A DNA stretch of 46,221 bases, taken from positions 1-46,221 of the forward strand of contig NZ_CADCWD010000072.1 of NCBI RefSeq assembly GCF_902806315.1, in the 5' to 3' direction. The position numbers and the translations under genes are program-made. Positions within the stretch are counted from its first letter, which is position 1. Every line of letters starts with the position of its first letter. The notes under the pieces are model-generated. The model searched no databases and was not told the DNA's origin. It worked only from the letters and a program-made list of their open reading frames with translations. Below, in pieces: positions 34,366 to 42,961 of this stretch. This DNA comes from an uncultured Sphingosinicella sp. (lineage in GTDB: Bacteria; Pseudomonadota; Alphaproteobacteria; Sphingomonadales; Sphingomonadaceae).

Positions 34366-35091
34366 ATGTCGGCGACGCGGGTGGCCAGCATCATTCACAA
34401 GTGGCTGGCGCTGATCCTGGTCGTGCCGGTTCTCTTCTGGTTCGTCAGCGGGCTGTTCTTTGCGCTTGCGCCGATCGAGAGGGTGCGGAGCGAACATCGC
34501 ATCGCCAAGCAACCGCCGGCCCCGGTCGCATTGGAGGCGGCGGCGCTCGGCCTGGCGCGCATTTCAGCGCACGTGGGAGCGGCCGAGAAGATCGAAGTCC
34601 GGATGCTGCTCGGCCGGCCGGTCGCGGCCGTGGCGCCGGGCACGGGCCGGCCCCGCCTTTTCGACCTGGCGAGCGGGCAACCGATATCGCCGATCCAGCC
34701 CGCCGTCGCAGCCGCGGTGGCGGAGCGCGATCTCAGCGGGGATGAAAAAGCCAAGCGAGTGGAGCGGGTCACGGAGAACTCGCCGGAATATCGCGGGATT
34801 CTGCCGGCATGGCGGGTCGACTTTGAAGGCGCCAACCGCTCCATCTACGTGGCCGCGGACACGGGGCTCGTTACGTCCCGGCGCTCGACCCTGTGGCGGG
34901 TGTTCGACTTCTTCTGGGCGCTCCACATCCTCGATTTCGACGAGCATGAGAACATCAACAATCCGCTGCTGATCGTCGCTTCCGCGCTCGGGCTGCTCGT
35001 CGTGGTGAGCGGCTTTGTCCTGTTCCCGGTGCGCCTCGGCTACACAGCCTGGCGCCGCCGGCGGCGCGAGCGGCTACGAAAGTTCCTCTGA
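34366..35091 (+). CDS. PepSY-associated membrane protein
   Basis: Protein of 241 residues with an N-terminal helix (IIHKWLALILVVPVLFWFVSGLFFAL) and a C-terminal helix (NPLLIVASALGLLVVVSGFVLF). Between them lie a periplasmic PepSY-like region with RGILPAWRVDFEGANRSIYVAADTGLVTSRR and the block FFWALHILDFDEHENINNP. The HKW at the first helix and the WxLHxLDF block are typical of PepSY_TM proteins, often linked to iron or haem reduction. No siderophore receptor gene is adjacent. GGAGGGG precedes the ATG. It ends 367 nt before rplJ and is unrelated to the ribosomal operon. Confidence 0.85.
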   Translation: MSATRVASIIHKWLALILVVPVLFWFVSGLFFALAPIERVRSEHRIAKQPPAPVALEAAALGLARISAHVGAAEKIEVRMLLGRPVAAVAPGTGRPRLFDLASGQPISPIQPAVAAAVAERDLSGDEKAKRVERVTENSPEYRGILPAWRVDFEGANRSIYVAADTGLVTSRRSTLWRVFDFFWALHILDFDEHENINNPLLIVASALGLLVVVSGFVLFPVRLGYTAWRRRRRERLRKFL

Positions 35092-35458
35092 ATGATCGAG
35101 GGTGGCGCACCCGCGAACCTCGCGATCGAGAGCGCTTGAGATCGCCGACGAATTCCTTTAGGGGCCCCAAATCGCTGCAAGAGTCATGGCTTTTGCGTGC
35201 GTCCGTCCGAGACAGTGGGTGACCGGAATTCTCCGGTCTTAATCTCCCGCCTAGACGGGGAAGAGTTTTCACCGGCCGACGCGCATGTCGCTTCGCCGGG
35301 TCTGCCTGATGCGGTCAGGTTGGCAGCGCTCCCCTCGGACAATCTGGGCACTCGTCGATGCAGGTCGATGGGTCTCATCACTTGCCTGGCGGGCGTTCCG
35401 CCGGGCTGTTCGGCCGACCGGCGGTGTTCGCCGCCGGAAGGCCCATTGGAGTGCAAGC
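35092..35458 (+). promoter_or_regulatory. Long rplJ leader, probable site of L10 autoregulation
   Basis: 367 nt with no convincing gene on either strand. It contains a small hairpin ACCGGA-ATTC-TCCGGT at about 35222-35237 and several GC-rich stems nearer rplJ. In other bacteria L10-L12 binds its own mRNA leader to control translation; this is inferred here from position only. TTGAGA at 35136-35141 could be a -35, but no good -10 follows. The ribosome site GGAGTGCAAGC precedes the start at 35459. Confidence 0.4.
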
Positions 35459-35974
35459 ATGGATCGAGCTCAAAAGACCGAGCAGGTTGCCGCGCTGAAG
35501 CAGACGTTCAACGAGACCAGCGTGGTGGTTGTCACCCGCAATCTTGGCATGACGGTGGCCCAGTCCACCGCCCTGCGGATCCGGATGCGGGATGCCGGCG
35601 CCAGCTACAAGGTGTCCAAGAACACGCTCGCTCTCATTGCCGTAGAGGGCACCACCTACGCACCGATCAGCTCCATGCTGACGGGGCCGACGGCGCTCGC
35701 CACATCGACCGATCCGGTCGCGGCCGCGAAGGTTGCGGTCGATTTCGCCAAGACGACCGATCGTTTCGAGATCGTCGGCGGCGCGATGGGCGACACGCTT
35801 CTCGACGTCAACGGAGTGAAGGCGCTCGCCGAGCTTCCGTCTCTCGATGAACTGCGCGCAACGATCATCGGCCTCATCCAGGCCCCTGCATCGAAGATCG
35901 CACGCACCATCAACGAGCCGGGCGCGATGCTGGCGCGTGTCATTGGCGCATATGCCGCCAAAGAAGACGCCTGA
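35459..35974 (+). CDS. rplJ: 50S ribosomal protein L10
   Basis: Base of the ribosomal stalk, 171 residues. It begins MDRAQKTEQVAALKQTF and has the conserved RNA-binding part VTRNLGMTVAQSTALRIRMRDAGASYKVSKNTLALIA, the TGPTALATSTDP segment and the C-terminal L12-binding helix (IARTINEPGAMLARVIGAYAAK). ATG at 35459; the frame continues upstream but without family similarity. Followed after 55 nt by rplL. Not preceded by rplK-rplA in this window, unlike the common arrangement. Confidence 0.97.
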   Translation: MDRAQKTEQVAALKQTFNETSVVVVTRNLGMTVAQSTALRIRMRDAGASYKVSKNTLALIAVEGTTYAPISSMLTGPTALATSTDPVAAAKVAVDFAKTTDRFEIVGGAMGDTLLDVNGVKALAELPSLDELRATIIGLIQAPASKIARTINEPGAMLARVIGAYAAKEDA

Positions 35975-36029
35975 TTACCAACCTGAACCAACCTGAACAT
36001 CGGGGCTGAGCCCCAATCGGAGATACGAA

Positions 36030-36404
36030 ATGGCAGACATCCAATCCCTCGTCGATCAGCTTTCCGAGCTGACCGTTCTTGAAGCCGCAGACCTCGCCAA
36101 GGCGCTCGAAGAGCGTTGGGGCGTCTCGGCCGCTGCCGCGGTTGCGGCTCCGGCTGGCGGCGGCGGCGCTGCCGCTGCTCCGGTCGAAGAGAAGACCGAG
36201 TTCGACGTGATCCTCGTCAATGACGGCGGCAAGAAGATCAACGTCATCAAGGAAGTGCGTGCGATCACCGCGCTCGGCCTCGGCGAAGCCAAGGCGCTGG
36301 TCGAAGGCGCTCCCAAGGCGATCAAGGAAGGCATCTCGAAGGCCGAAGCGGAAGACCTCCGCAAGCGTCTCGAGGAAGCCGGCGCGACCGTCGAAGTCAA
36401 GTAA
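36030..36404 (+). CDS. rplL: 50S ribosomal protein L7/L12
   Basis: Stalk protein of 124 residues that recruits translation factors. N-terminal dimerisation helix region ([32 protein letters not shown]), an Ala/Gly-rich hinge at about 34-54, and the globular C-terminal domain ([45 protein letters not shown]). A good ribosome site (CGGAGATACGAA) precedes the ATG. A strong terminator follows at once, so the operon ends here instead of reading into rpoB. Confidence 0.98.
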   Translation: MADIQSLVDQLSELTVLEAADLAKALEERWGVSAAAAVAAPAGGGGAAAAPVEEKTEFDVILVNDGGKKINVIKEVRAITALGLGEAKALVEGAPKAIKEGISKAEAEDLRKRLEEAGATVEVK

Positions 36405-36431
36405 TCGGCCCGGCGCGAGCCGGAACGTGAG

Positions 36432-36464
36432 AAAGGGCGGCTCCGGTCGGGGCCGCCCTTTTTT
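36432..36464 (+). terminator. Intrinsic terminator of the rplJL operon
   Basis: Stem AAGGGCGGC / GCCGCCCTT (36433-36441 with 36452-36460), 10-nt loop, then six T residues. It lies 28 nt after the rplL stop. Confidence 0.9.
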
Positions 36465-36476
36465 GTCGATGAGCCT

Positions 36477-36830
36477 ATGATGAGGGCGGTCTATCTCGCG
36501 GCTGGCATGTTGTCGCTGCTGCTGGGCGGCATCGGGCTCTTCCTACCGCTATTGCCGACCGTGCCTTTCGTGATCCTCGCCGCCTTCTGCTTTGCGCGGA
36601 GCAGTCCGCGTCTCGAGGCGTGGCTGCTGGAGCATCCGAGGCTCGGTCCTCACATCCGAGCCTGGCGCAGTTCGGGCGCGATCAGCCGGAAGGGCAAGCG
36701 CGGGGCCTTGATCGCCTTTGCGGGGAGCGCGCTCGTCGGACTTCTGTTTCTCGACCTTCCCTGGTCGCTGGTTCCACTCGCCGCCGCCTTGATCGGCGGG
36801 AGCTGGATTGCCACCCGGCCCGAAGCTTAG
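36477..36830 (+). CDS. YbaN-family (DUF454) inner-membrane protein
   Basis: Protein of 117 residues with hydrophobic segments YLAAGMLSLLLGGIGLFLPLLPTVPFVILAAFCFARSS and ALIAFAGSALVGLLFLDLPWSLVPLAAALIGG. The block LPLLPTVPFxxLAxFCFARSSPR and HPRLGPHIRxW mark DUF454. Function not known. It begins 12 nt after the rplJL terminator and is followed 46 nt later by a helicase gene, with which it may share a transcript. Confidence 0.9.
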   Translation: MMRAVYLAAGMLSLLLGGIGLFLPLLPTVPFVILAAFCFARSSPRLEAWLLEHPRLGPHIRAWRSSGAISRKGKRGALIAFAGSALVGLLFLDLPWSLVPLAAALIGGSWIATRPEA

Positions 36831-36876
36831 CACTGCGGCCTTGCTCTTCCGGCATGGCCGCCCAATTTGGACAGAC

Positions 36877-38580
36877 ATGCCTTTCAATTCACTGCCTCCG
36901 CTTCTCGCCGAAGCGCTTTCCGCTCGTGGCTATGCCGCGCCGACCCCGGTCCAGGCCGCCGTCCTTGAAGAGGAGGCGATCGGGAGGGACCTGATCGTCT
37001 CCGCGCAGACGGGCTCGGGCAAGACCGTCGCGTTCGGCCTTACCATGGCGCCGCAGCTGCTGGACGCGAACGGCGGTATGCCGTTCATCCGGGAGCCGCT
37101 CGCCCTGGTGATCGCTCCGACCCGTGAGCTCGCCCTGCAGGTCAGCCGCGAACTGGTCTGGCTCTACGGCAAGGCGGGCGCCAGGATCGCGACCTGCGTC
37201 GGTGGCATGGATGCCTCCAAGGAGCGTCGCAACCTCGCGCAAGGCGCGCATGTCGTCGTCGGCACGCCCGGGCGGCTGCGCGACCATCTCGAACGCGGAG
37301 CGCTCGACCTCTCGCAGCTTCGCGTCGCCGTGCTCGACGAGGCCGACGAGATGCTCGACATGGGCTTCCGCGAGGATCTGGAAGAGATCCTCGACGCCAC
37401 CCCGCAGGAGCGCCGGACGCTGCTATTCTCGGCGACCATGCCGAAGCCGATCGTCGCGCTCGCCAAGCGCTACCAGAAGGACGCGCTGCGCATCTCCACC
37501 GTCGGAGAGGATCGCGGCCATGGCGACATCAGCTACCAGGCGATCGCCGTGGCGCCCGCCGACATCGAAAATGCCGTCGTCAACATCCTGCGCCTTCATG
37601 ACGCCGAAACCGCAATGCTGTTCTGCGCCACGCGGGACAATGTCCGGCGTCTTCACGCCAGCCTGATCGAGCGCGGTTTCGATGCGGTGGCGCTTTCCGG
37701 CGAGCATAGCCAGAATGAGCGCAACGCCGCGCTCCAGGCGCTGCGCGACCGGCGCGCACGGGTCTGCGTGGCGACGGACGTGGCGGCGCGCGGCATCGAT
37801 CTGCCGACGCTGAGCCTGGTTGTCCATGTCGAGTTGCCGCGCGACGCGGAGACGCTCCAGCACCGCTCTGGCCGCACGGGCCGTGCCGGCAAGAAGGGCA
37901 CCGCCATCCTAATCGTGCCCTATCCGCGCCGCAAGCGGGTGGACATGATGCTGCGCGGCGCTCGTATCGCGGCCGAATGGTTGAAGGTGCCGACGCCGGA
38001 GGACATTCGGAGGAACGATCGCGAGCGGCTACTCGCCACCTTGCTCGAACCGATCGAGATCGACGAAGAGGATCGGGAGCTCGCCCAGCGGCTGCTTGCC
38101 GAGCGCTCGCCGGAGGAACTCGCAGCCGCGCTGGTCCGCGCGCACCGCGCGAAGATGCCCGCTCCGGAGGAGATGCTCGACGGAGCGCAGGCCGATGGTC
38201 CTCAGCGTCAGGAGGGCCCGCGGCCGGGCTTCGAGGACACGATCTGGTTCCGCATGGACATCGGCCGGCGCCACAATGCCGATCCGCGCTGGCTGCTGCC
38301 TCTGCTCTGCCGCCGCGGCCACATCACGCGTCAGGACATCGGCGCGATCCGCATCGCCGCCAACGAGACGATGTTCGAGGTGCCGCGCGCGGTCGCCGGC
38401 CGCTTCGCCGCGGCTGTGAAGCGCACGGCGGGCGGCGATCAGGAAGGCGAGGGCGGTGTTCGCATCGAGGCCGTTCAGGGCACTCCCCGTGAAGTCGCCA
38501 AGGTCAATCGGCGCGCGGGCCCGCCGCCGGCGCGGCACAAGGCCAAGCCGTATCGCGCGAAGCCTAACCGGCACGCGTGA
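36877..38580 (+). CDS. DEAD-box RNA helicase with DbpA-type RNA-binding domain
   Basis: RNA helicase of 567 residues. Q motif (TPVQAAVL), motif I SAQTGSGKT, Ia PTRELALQ, motif II DEADEMLDMG, III SATMP, V VATDVAARGIDLP, VI QHRSGRTGRAG. After a linker, a DbpA-like RRM (WFRMDIGRRHNADPRWLLPLLCRRGHI...IRIAANETMFEVP) lies at about 460-530. DeaD/CsdA or DbpA relatives act in ribosome assembly, consistent with a ribosomal-gene neighbourhood. The tail is basic. ATG at 36877. Its stop overlaps the next start by four bases. Confidence 0.93.
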   Translation: MPFNSLPPLLAEALSARGYAAPTPVQAAVLEEEAIGRDLIVSAQTGSGKTVAFGLTMAPQLLDANGGMPFIREPLALVIAPTRELALQVSRELVWLYGKAGARIATCVGGMDASKERRNLAQGAHVVVGTPGRLRDHLERGALDLSQLRVAVLDEADEMLDMGFREDLEEILDATPQERRTLLFSATMPKPIVALAKRYQKDALRISTVGEDRGHGDISYQAIAVAPADIENAVVNILRLHDAETAMLFCATRDNVRRLHASLIERGFDAVALSGEHSQNERNAALQALRDRRARVCVATDVAARGIDLPTLSLVVHVELPRDAETLQHRSGRTGRAGKKGTAILIVPYPRRKRVDMMLRGARIAAEWLKVPTPEDIRRNDRERLLATLLEPIEIDEEDRELAQRLLAERSPEELAAALVRAHRAKMPAPEEMLDGAQADGPQRQEGPRPGFEDTIWFRMDIGRRHNADPRWLLPLLCRRGHITRQDIGAIRIAANETMFEVPRAVAGRFAAAVKRTAGGDQEGEGGVRIEAVQGTPREVAKVNRRAGPPPARHKAKPYRAKPNRHA

Positions 38581-39047
38581 CCGGCTCGCGCATTCTGGTC
38601 GACGCCGACGCCTGTCCGGTCAAGGAGGAGATCTACAAGGTCGCCTTCCGCCACGAGGTGCCGGTCGCGATCGTCAGCAACAGCCATTTGCGTGTGCCGC
38701 AGCATCCGCTGATCGAGCGGGTGACGGTTGGCTCCGGCTTCGACGCTGCGGACAACTGGATCGCCGAAGCTGCGGGTCCGAGCACGGTGGTCGTCACGGC
38801 CGACATCCTGCTCGCCGACCGCTGCCTGAAGGCGGGCGCGGCGGTGATTTCGCCAAACGGCAAGCCCTTCACCGCCAGCTCGATCGGGGCGGCCGTCGCC
38901 ACGCGCGCCATCATGGCGGACCTTCGCGCCGGGATGGGCGAGGGAATTGGCGGGCCCGCGCCGTTCGCCAAAGCCGATCGCTCCCGCTTCCTCTCTGCGC
39001 TCGATGAGGCGCTGGTGCGGCTGAAGCGCCAGTCGGCGGCGCGCTGA
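38577..39047 (+). CDS. YaiI/YqxD (DUF188) family protein
   Basis: Protein of 156 residues of the PIN-like DUF188 family. The N-terminal block ILVDADACPVKEEIYKVAFRH carries the acidic cluster (VDADACPVK) that may bind metal; further blocks are TADILLADRCLKAGAAVISPNGKPFT and GGPAPFAKADRSRFLSALDEAL. Possible nuclease, not demonstrated. The start is GTG at 38577 overlapping the helicase stop (GTGA), so it is translationally coupled with it. Confidence 0.93.
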   Translation: MTGSRILVDADACPVKEEIYKVAFRHEVPVAIVSNSHLRVPQHPLIERVTVGSGFDAADNWIAEAAGPSTVVVTADILLADRCLKAGAAVISPNGKPFTASSIGAAVATRAIMADLRAGMGEGIGGPAPFAKADRSRFLSALDEALVRLKRQSAAR

Positions 39048-39104
39048 CGCCGGAACGAGCGACGGGCGCTCGCATGAGGCCGTTCCCGATGCTAGCGCGG
39101 CGGG

Positions 39105-39647
39105 ATGCGTCGCCTGTTGCAGCTTGATCCTGAGTCCGTTTGCGATGCGGTCGATCGCATCGAGGTGGAGGCGGTGAGGAAAGCCGAGAGGCTATCGCTG
39201 CGCTATCTCGTGTCCGGCTCGATCGACGATCTGCTGCTCCCTCGAGGCGAAGCTCCGCAGCGCGCCCACCAGCTTTGGGACCATAGCTGCTTCGAGGTCT
39301 TCCTCCGCCCGAGCGGGAGCGAGGCCTATTGCGAGTTCAATTTCGCGCCGTCGCGCCGATGGGCGGCGTATCGCTTTCGCCAGCATCGCAGCGGAATGTG
39401 TGACATCGAAGTCGCCGAGCCGGACATCGATGGCCGCGCCTCGGACGGCGGGTATGACATGCGGGTCGAGCTGGACCTAAGCGGCGTCCCCGAGCTGACG
39501 GACGGCGAACTGTGGCAGGTCAACATCTCGACCATCATCGAGGAGACGAACGGCCGCAAATCCTATTGGGCGTTGGCGCATCCGCCGGGTAAGGCTGACT
39601 TCCACAACCCGGACTGCTTCGTCCTCGACCTTCCTCCAGCCGCCTAG
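39105..39647 (+). CDS. DOMON-like domain protein
   Basis: Protein of 180 residues predicted to be mostly beta. Blocks are LSLRYLVSGSIDDLLLP, RAHQLWDHSCFEVFLRPSGSEAYCEFNFAPSRRWAAYRF and the ending KSYWALAHPPGKADFHNPDCFVLDL. These match the DOMON-like/carbohydrate-binding family 9-type fold seen in many alphaproteobacteria. No signal peptide, so probably cytoplasmic; ligand unknown. It lies 7 nt before the NamZ-like gene and is probably its operon partner. Confidence 0.83.
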   Translation: MRRLLQLDPESVCDAVDRIEVEAVRKAERLSLRYLVSGSIDDLLLPRGEAPQRAHQLWDHSCFEVFLRPSGSEAYCEFNFAPSRRWAAYRFRQHRSGMCDIEVAEPDIDGRASDGGYDMRVELDLSGVPELTDGELWQVNISTIIEETNGRKSYWALAHPPGKADFHNPDCFVLDLPPAA

Positions 39648-39654
39648 AGTGTCC

Positions 39655-40857
39655 ATGAAATTTGGCATCGACCGACTTCTCGCCGACCCCGAGCTTCGCG
39701 CGCCGTTGAAGGGCAAGCGCGTCGCGCTCCTCGCCCACCCGGCTTCGGTGACGGCGGACCTCACCCATTCCCTGGACGCGCTCGCCGGACTCGGCGATCT
39801 CAAGCTCAGCGCCGCCTTTGGCCCGCAGCACGGCATGCGCGGCGACAAGCAGGACAATATGGTGGAGACCGAGGACTTCACCGATCCGCAGCACGGCATT
39901 CCGGTCTTCAGCCTTTACGGCGAGGTCAGGCGTCCCACCGGCCAGTCGATGGGCACCTTCGACGTGCTGCTGGTCGACATGCAGGACCTTGGCTGCCGCA
40001 TTTACACCTTCATCACCACGCTGCTTTATGTCCTCGAGGCGGCCGCGCAGCACAAGAAAGCGGTGTGGGTGCTCGATCGCCCCAATCCCGCAGGGCGCCC
40101 GATCGAAGGGCTGACGCTGCTCCCGGGCTGGGAGAGCTTCGTGGGCGCGGGCCCGATACCGATGCGCCACGGCATGACGCTGGGCGAGCTCGGCCGCTGG
40201 TTCGTCGATCACTTCAAGCTCGACCTCGATTATCGGGTAATCGAGATGGAAGGCTATGAGCCCGAGGCGGCGCCGGGATACGGATGGCCGATTGGCGAGC
40301 GGGTGTGGATCAACCCAAGCCCGAACGCGCCGAACCTCTGGATGGCCCGCGCTTATGCCGGGACGGTCATGCTGGAAGGGACGACGTTGTCGGAAGGGCG
40401 GGGGACCACCCGCCCGCTCGAAATCTTCGGCGCGCCCGATATTGATACCAAGGCGGTGATCGCCGAGATGCGCAGCTTCGCCCCGCAATGGCTGGCCGGC
40501 TGCGTTCTTCGCGAGACCTGGTTCGAGCCGACCTTCCACAAGCATGTCGGCAAGCTCTGCAGCGGCGTGCATATTCATGCGGAAGGGCCCAGCTACGATC
40601 ACGAAGCCTTCAAGCCGTGGCGCGTCCAGGCGCTCGCCTTCAAGGCGATCCGCCGCCTCTATCCAGCCTACGATCTCTGGCGCGACTTCCCCTATGAATA
40701 TGAGTTCGGCAAGCTCGCCATCGACGTCATCAACGGCGGCCCGGGCTTGCGCGAATGGGTCGACGCACCGCAAACGACTGCGGCCGACCTCGACGCAGTG
40801 ACCATCCCCGACGAGCAGGCTTGGGAAGCCGAGCGGCGCCCGTACCTGCTCTACTGA
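39655..40857 (+). CDS. DUF1343/NamZ-like protein (exo-beta-N-acetylmuramidase family)
   Basis: Protein of 400 residues. Family blocks are FGIDRLLAD, KGKRVALLAHPASVT, AAFGPQHGMRGDKQDNM, FDVLLVDMQDLGCRIYTFITTL, VLDRPNPAGRPIEG, NPSPNAPNL and LEGTTLSEGRGTTRPLEIFGAP. The founder NamZ of Bacillus removes terminal N-acetylmuramic acid from cell-wall fragments; by family this protein may do the same in muropeptide recycling. There is no signal peptide, so a cytoplasmic recycling role is more likely than an external one. ATG at 39655; a GTG at 39649 is two codons earlier. Confidence 0.9.
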   Translation: MKFGIDRLLADPELRAPLKGKRVALLAHPASVTADLTHSLDALAGLGDLKLSAAFGPQHGMRGDKQDNMVETEDFTDPQHGIPVFSLYGEVRRPTGQSMGTFDVLLVDMQDLGCRIYTFITTLLYVLEAAAQHKKAVWVLDRPNPAGRPIEGLTLLPGWESFVGAGPIPMRHGMTLGELGRWFVDHFKLDLDYRVIEMEGYEPEAAPGYGWPIGERVWINPSPNAPNLWMARAYAGTVMLEGTTLSEGRGTTRPLEIFGAPDIDTKAVIAEMRSFAPQWLAGCVLRETWFEPTFHKHVGKLCSGVHIHAEGPSYDHEAFKPWRVQALAFKAIRRLYPAYDLWRDFPYEYEFGKLAIDVINGGPGLREWVDAPQTTAADLDAVTIPDEQAWEAERRPYLLY

Positions 40858-40919
40858 CGCTTACGCCCAACCAGGCGCGCCAAATCTCTTAACTTGGAGC
40901 AGGTCCGGGCCTCTGTCCC

Positions 40920-40945
40920 GGAACCAAGCCCGTCTTCACTCGGTT
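40920..40945 (+). promoter_or_regulatory. Candidate EcfG-type general stress promoter
   Basis: GGAAC at 40920-40924, 17-nt spacer, GGTTCG at 40942, 33 nt before the ATG of the alcohol dehydrogenase gene. Third occurrence of the same GGAAC-N16/17-GGTT pattern in the window. Confidence 0.45.
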
Positions 40946-40977
40946 CGTGGGACCAGCCGAGAAGACGGAGCCCCTGA

Positions 40978-42123
40978 ATGCGCGCGATGGATTACCGAGG
41001 TCCTTACCGGGTCCGCCTGGAAGAAAAGCCGATGCCGAAGATCGAGCATCCGCGCGACGCGATCGTGCGCGTCACCCGATCGTGCATCTGCGGATCCGAC
41101 CTCCATCTCTACCACGGGCTGGTGCCCGACACCCGGGTGGGCATGACGTTCGGCCACGAATTCACCGGTATCGTCGAGGAAGTCGGGGCCGAGGTGGAGA
41201 GCCTCAAGGCCGGCGACCATGTCCTCGTGCCGTTCAACATCGCCTGCGGCCAATGCCATTTCTGCAAGCAGGGGCTGTTCGGCAATTGCCATGAATCGAA
41301 CCCGCAGGCGACGGCGGTGGGCGGCATCTTCGGATACTCCCACACGGCGGGCGGCTATGACGGCGGTCAGGCGGAATATGTGCGGGTGCCCTATGCCGAC
41401 TTCGGGCCGACCTTGATCCCCGACTGGATGGACCCGGACGATGCGGTGCTGCTGACCGACGTCGTGCCCACCGGCTACCAGGCCGCCGAGATGGGCGGCA
41501 TCAAGCCGGGGGACACCGTGGTCGTGTTCGGCGCCGGACCGGTCGGGATCATGGCGGCGCGCTGCGCCTGGCTGTTTGGGGCCGGGCGGGTGATCGTTGT
41601 CGATCATCTCGAATACCGGCTGGAATTCGCGCGAACCTATTGCCCTGCCGAAGTCTACGATTTTCGTGAACTGGACGACCTAGTCGTGTTCATGAAGAAG
41701 ACGACCGGTGGGCTCGGCGCGGACGTGTGCATCGACGCCGTTGGCAACGATGCGGCGGGAAGCGCGCTTCAGACTTTGTTCGGCAAGAAGCTCAAACTGG
41801 AAGCCGGCTCCGCGATCGCGCTTCATTGGGCGATCAATTCGGTGAAGAAGGGCGGCGTCGTCTCGATCGTCGGCGTCTATGGCCCTACCGGCAACATGGT
41901 CCCGATGGGCAATGTCGTGAACAAGGGGCTGACCATCCGGGCCAACCAGGCGTCGGTGAAGCGGCTGCTGCCCCGCCTGATCGACCATGTCAAAGCCGGA
42001 CACCTCAATCCGAAGGCATTGATCACCCACAAGGTGCCGCTGGAGGAGATTTCGGACGCCTACCACATCTTCTCCGCCAAGCTGGACGGCTGCATCAAGC
42101 CGGTGCTGGTGCCCAATGGTTGA
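40978..42123 (+). CDS. Zinc-dependent alcohol dehydrogenase (formaldehyde-dehydrogenase-like MDR)
   Basis: Enzyme of 381 residues. Catalytic zinc ligands are Cys in ICGSDLHLYHG and His-Glu in FGHEFTGIVEEVG; structural zinc cysteines are in CGQCHFCKQGLFGNC. NAD-binding loop VVFGAGPVGIMAARCAWLFGAGRVIVVD. The sequence style fits the glutathione-independent formaldehyde dehydrogenase-like subgroup, but the true substrate is not evident. A stress-type promoter candidate lies just upstream, and an 8-nt overlap couples it to the hypothetical gene that follows. Confidence 0.93.
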   Translation: MRAMDYRGPYRVRLEEKPMPKIEHPRDAIVRVTRSCICGSDLHLYHGLVPDTRVGMTFGHEFTGIVEEVGAEVESLKAGDHVLVPFNIACGQCHFCKQGLFGNCHESNPQATAVGGIFGYSHTAGGYDGGQAEYVRVPYADFGPTLIPDWMDPDDAVLLTDVVPTGYQAAEMGGIKPGDTVVVFGAGPVGIMAARCAWLFGAGRVIVVDHLEYRLEFARTYCPAEVYDFRELDDLVVFMKKTTGGLGADVCIDAVGNDAAGSALQTLFGKKLKLEAGSAIALHWAINSVKKGGVVSIVGVYGPTGNMVPMGNVVNKGLTIRANQASVKRLLPRLIDHVKAGHLNPKALITHKVPLEEISDAYHIFSAKLDGCIKPVLVPNG

Positions 42124-42784
42124 GGACAGGAAGGAGCCGGCCGTGCAAAATCGGATCGCACCCGATCACCTCTCCATTCCCGGCTGGGGCGTCGATGCCG
42201 ACCCGGAGAACGACCCCACCTACCCCTATCGCGACCGCAGCCGCGACGAGGGGCTGGCGATGAACTGGGAACGGCCGCCGCTCCAGGAGCCGCATGTCGA
42301 GATCCTGCAGTCGATCGAGCATCTGAGGCAGCCGGCGGTGGTCGGCACATCCACGCCGCCGAGCGGCATCAGCGGGATCATCCGGCGCCAGGCGTTTCGC
42401 TACAGCGAATCCAACTGGTGGCACTGGCTGCTGCTCATGGGGGCGGACCGGATCAACGTCGTGGAAGGCGTGGTGCAGGACCTCGGGCGCGGCAAGGTCC
42501 CCAACATCCCCGCCGAAATGGGCGTGCGTTCCGAGTGGGCGCACAACAGAAAGGGGCTGGCGACCAAGGTTGCGGTGATGGGGGTCGTCTCGATCGGCCT
42601 CTACGCTTTGGTTCGCGGCGCGCGCGGACGGGCCGGCTATGAGGGCCCCTCGTCGAGGCAAACGTCGTACGACGCGGAGATCGCCGCGTCTTCGGACGCC
42701 GACGCTCCGGTCGTGCGGCGGGAGCCCTCGGACGACGCGGTCGAAGTGCACGACTGGAGGGACGCTCCCACATCGCAACGGTAA
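42116..42784 (+). CDS. Hypothetical protein coupled to the alcohol dehydrogenase, 222 residues
   Basis: I do not recognise a named domain. The N-terminal half is hydrophilic and Pro-rich (HLSIPGWGVDADPENDPTYPY, MNWERPPLQEPHVEILQSIEHLRQPAVVGTSTPPSG). The middle has FRYSESNWWHWLLLMGADRINVVEGVVQDL, and one helix (KVAVMGVVSIGLYALVRGARG) may enter the membrane. The tail is acidic and probably disordered. The ATG at 42116 overlaps the dehydrogenase stop by 8 nt, so the two proteins are probably made together and respond to the same stress. Confidence 0.75.
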   Translation: MVEDRKEPAVQNRIAPDHLSIPGWGVDADPENDPTYPYRDRSRDEGLAMNWERPPLQEPHVEILQSIEHLRQPAVVGTSTPPSGISGIIRRQAFRYSESNWWHWLLLMGADRINVVEGVVQDLGRGKVPNIPAEMGVRSEWAHNRKGLATKVAVMGVVSIGLYALVRGARGRAGYEGPSSRQTSYDAEIAASSDADAPVVRREPSDDAVEVHDWRDAPTSQR

Positions 42785-42806
42785 GGCGAATTACCGCCCC
42801 GACCGT

Positions 42807-42835
42807 TTGACAATAGGCCCCGCCGATCCTAGATA
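42807..42835 (+). promoter_or_regulatory. Near-consensus sigma-70 promoter for rpoB
   Basis: TTGACA at 42807-42812, exactly 17 nt, TAGATA at 42830-42835. This gives a leader of about 185 nt before the rpoB ATG. It explains how rpoB is expressed although the rplJL operon ends far upstream. Confidence 0.75.
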
Positions 42836-42924
42836 GCGCTCCTCACCCCAGACTTTCGGAACAGGACGCGCCGTCGCGCAGCGCGTTCAACGCATTGATC
42901 GACTGGGGTTTTTCACGACGCTGA

Positions 42925-42961
42925 AGCTGCGGTTTTCCTGCCGGAAGACTCGCGGCTTTTT
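42925..42961 (+). promoter_or_regulatory. Terminator-like hairpin in the rpoB leader (possible attenuator)
   Basis: AGCTGCG (42925-42931) can pair with CGCGGCT (42951-42957) across a 19-nt loop with one G-U pair, and TTTTT follows at 42957-42961. It lies between the promoter and the gene, so it could lower readthrough conditionally. The short stem and long loop make this tentative. Confidence 0.3.

Noticed and set aside
33941-34366. Target-site duplication around the GIY-YIG element
   Set aside because: Left flank ends GGGTTCC and right flank begins TAAAAGG; no direct repeat could be found.
42858-42887. GGAAC followed by CGTT in the rpoB leader
   Set aside because: The spacer is 21 nt, outside the 16-17 nt range of EcfG promoters, and a better sigma-70 site is just upstream.
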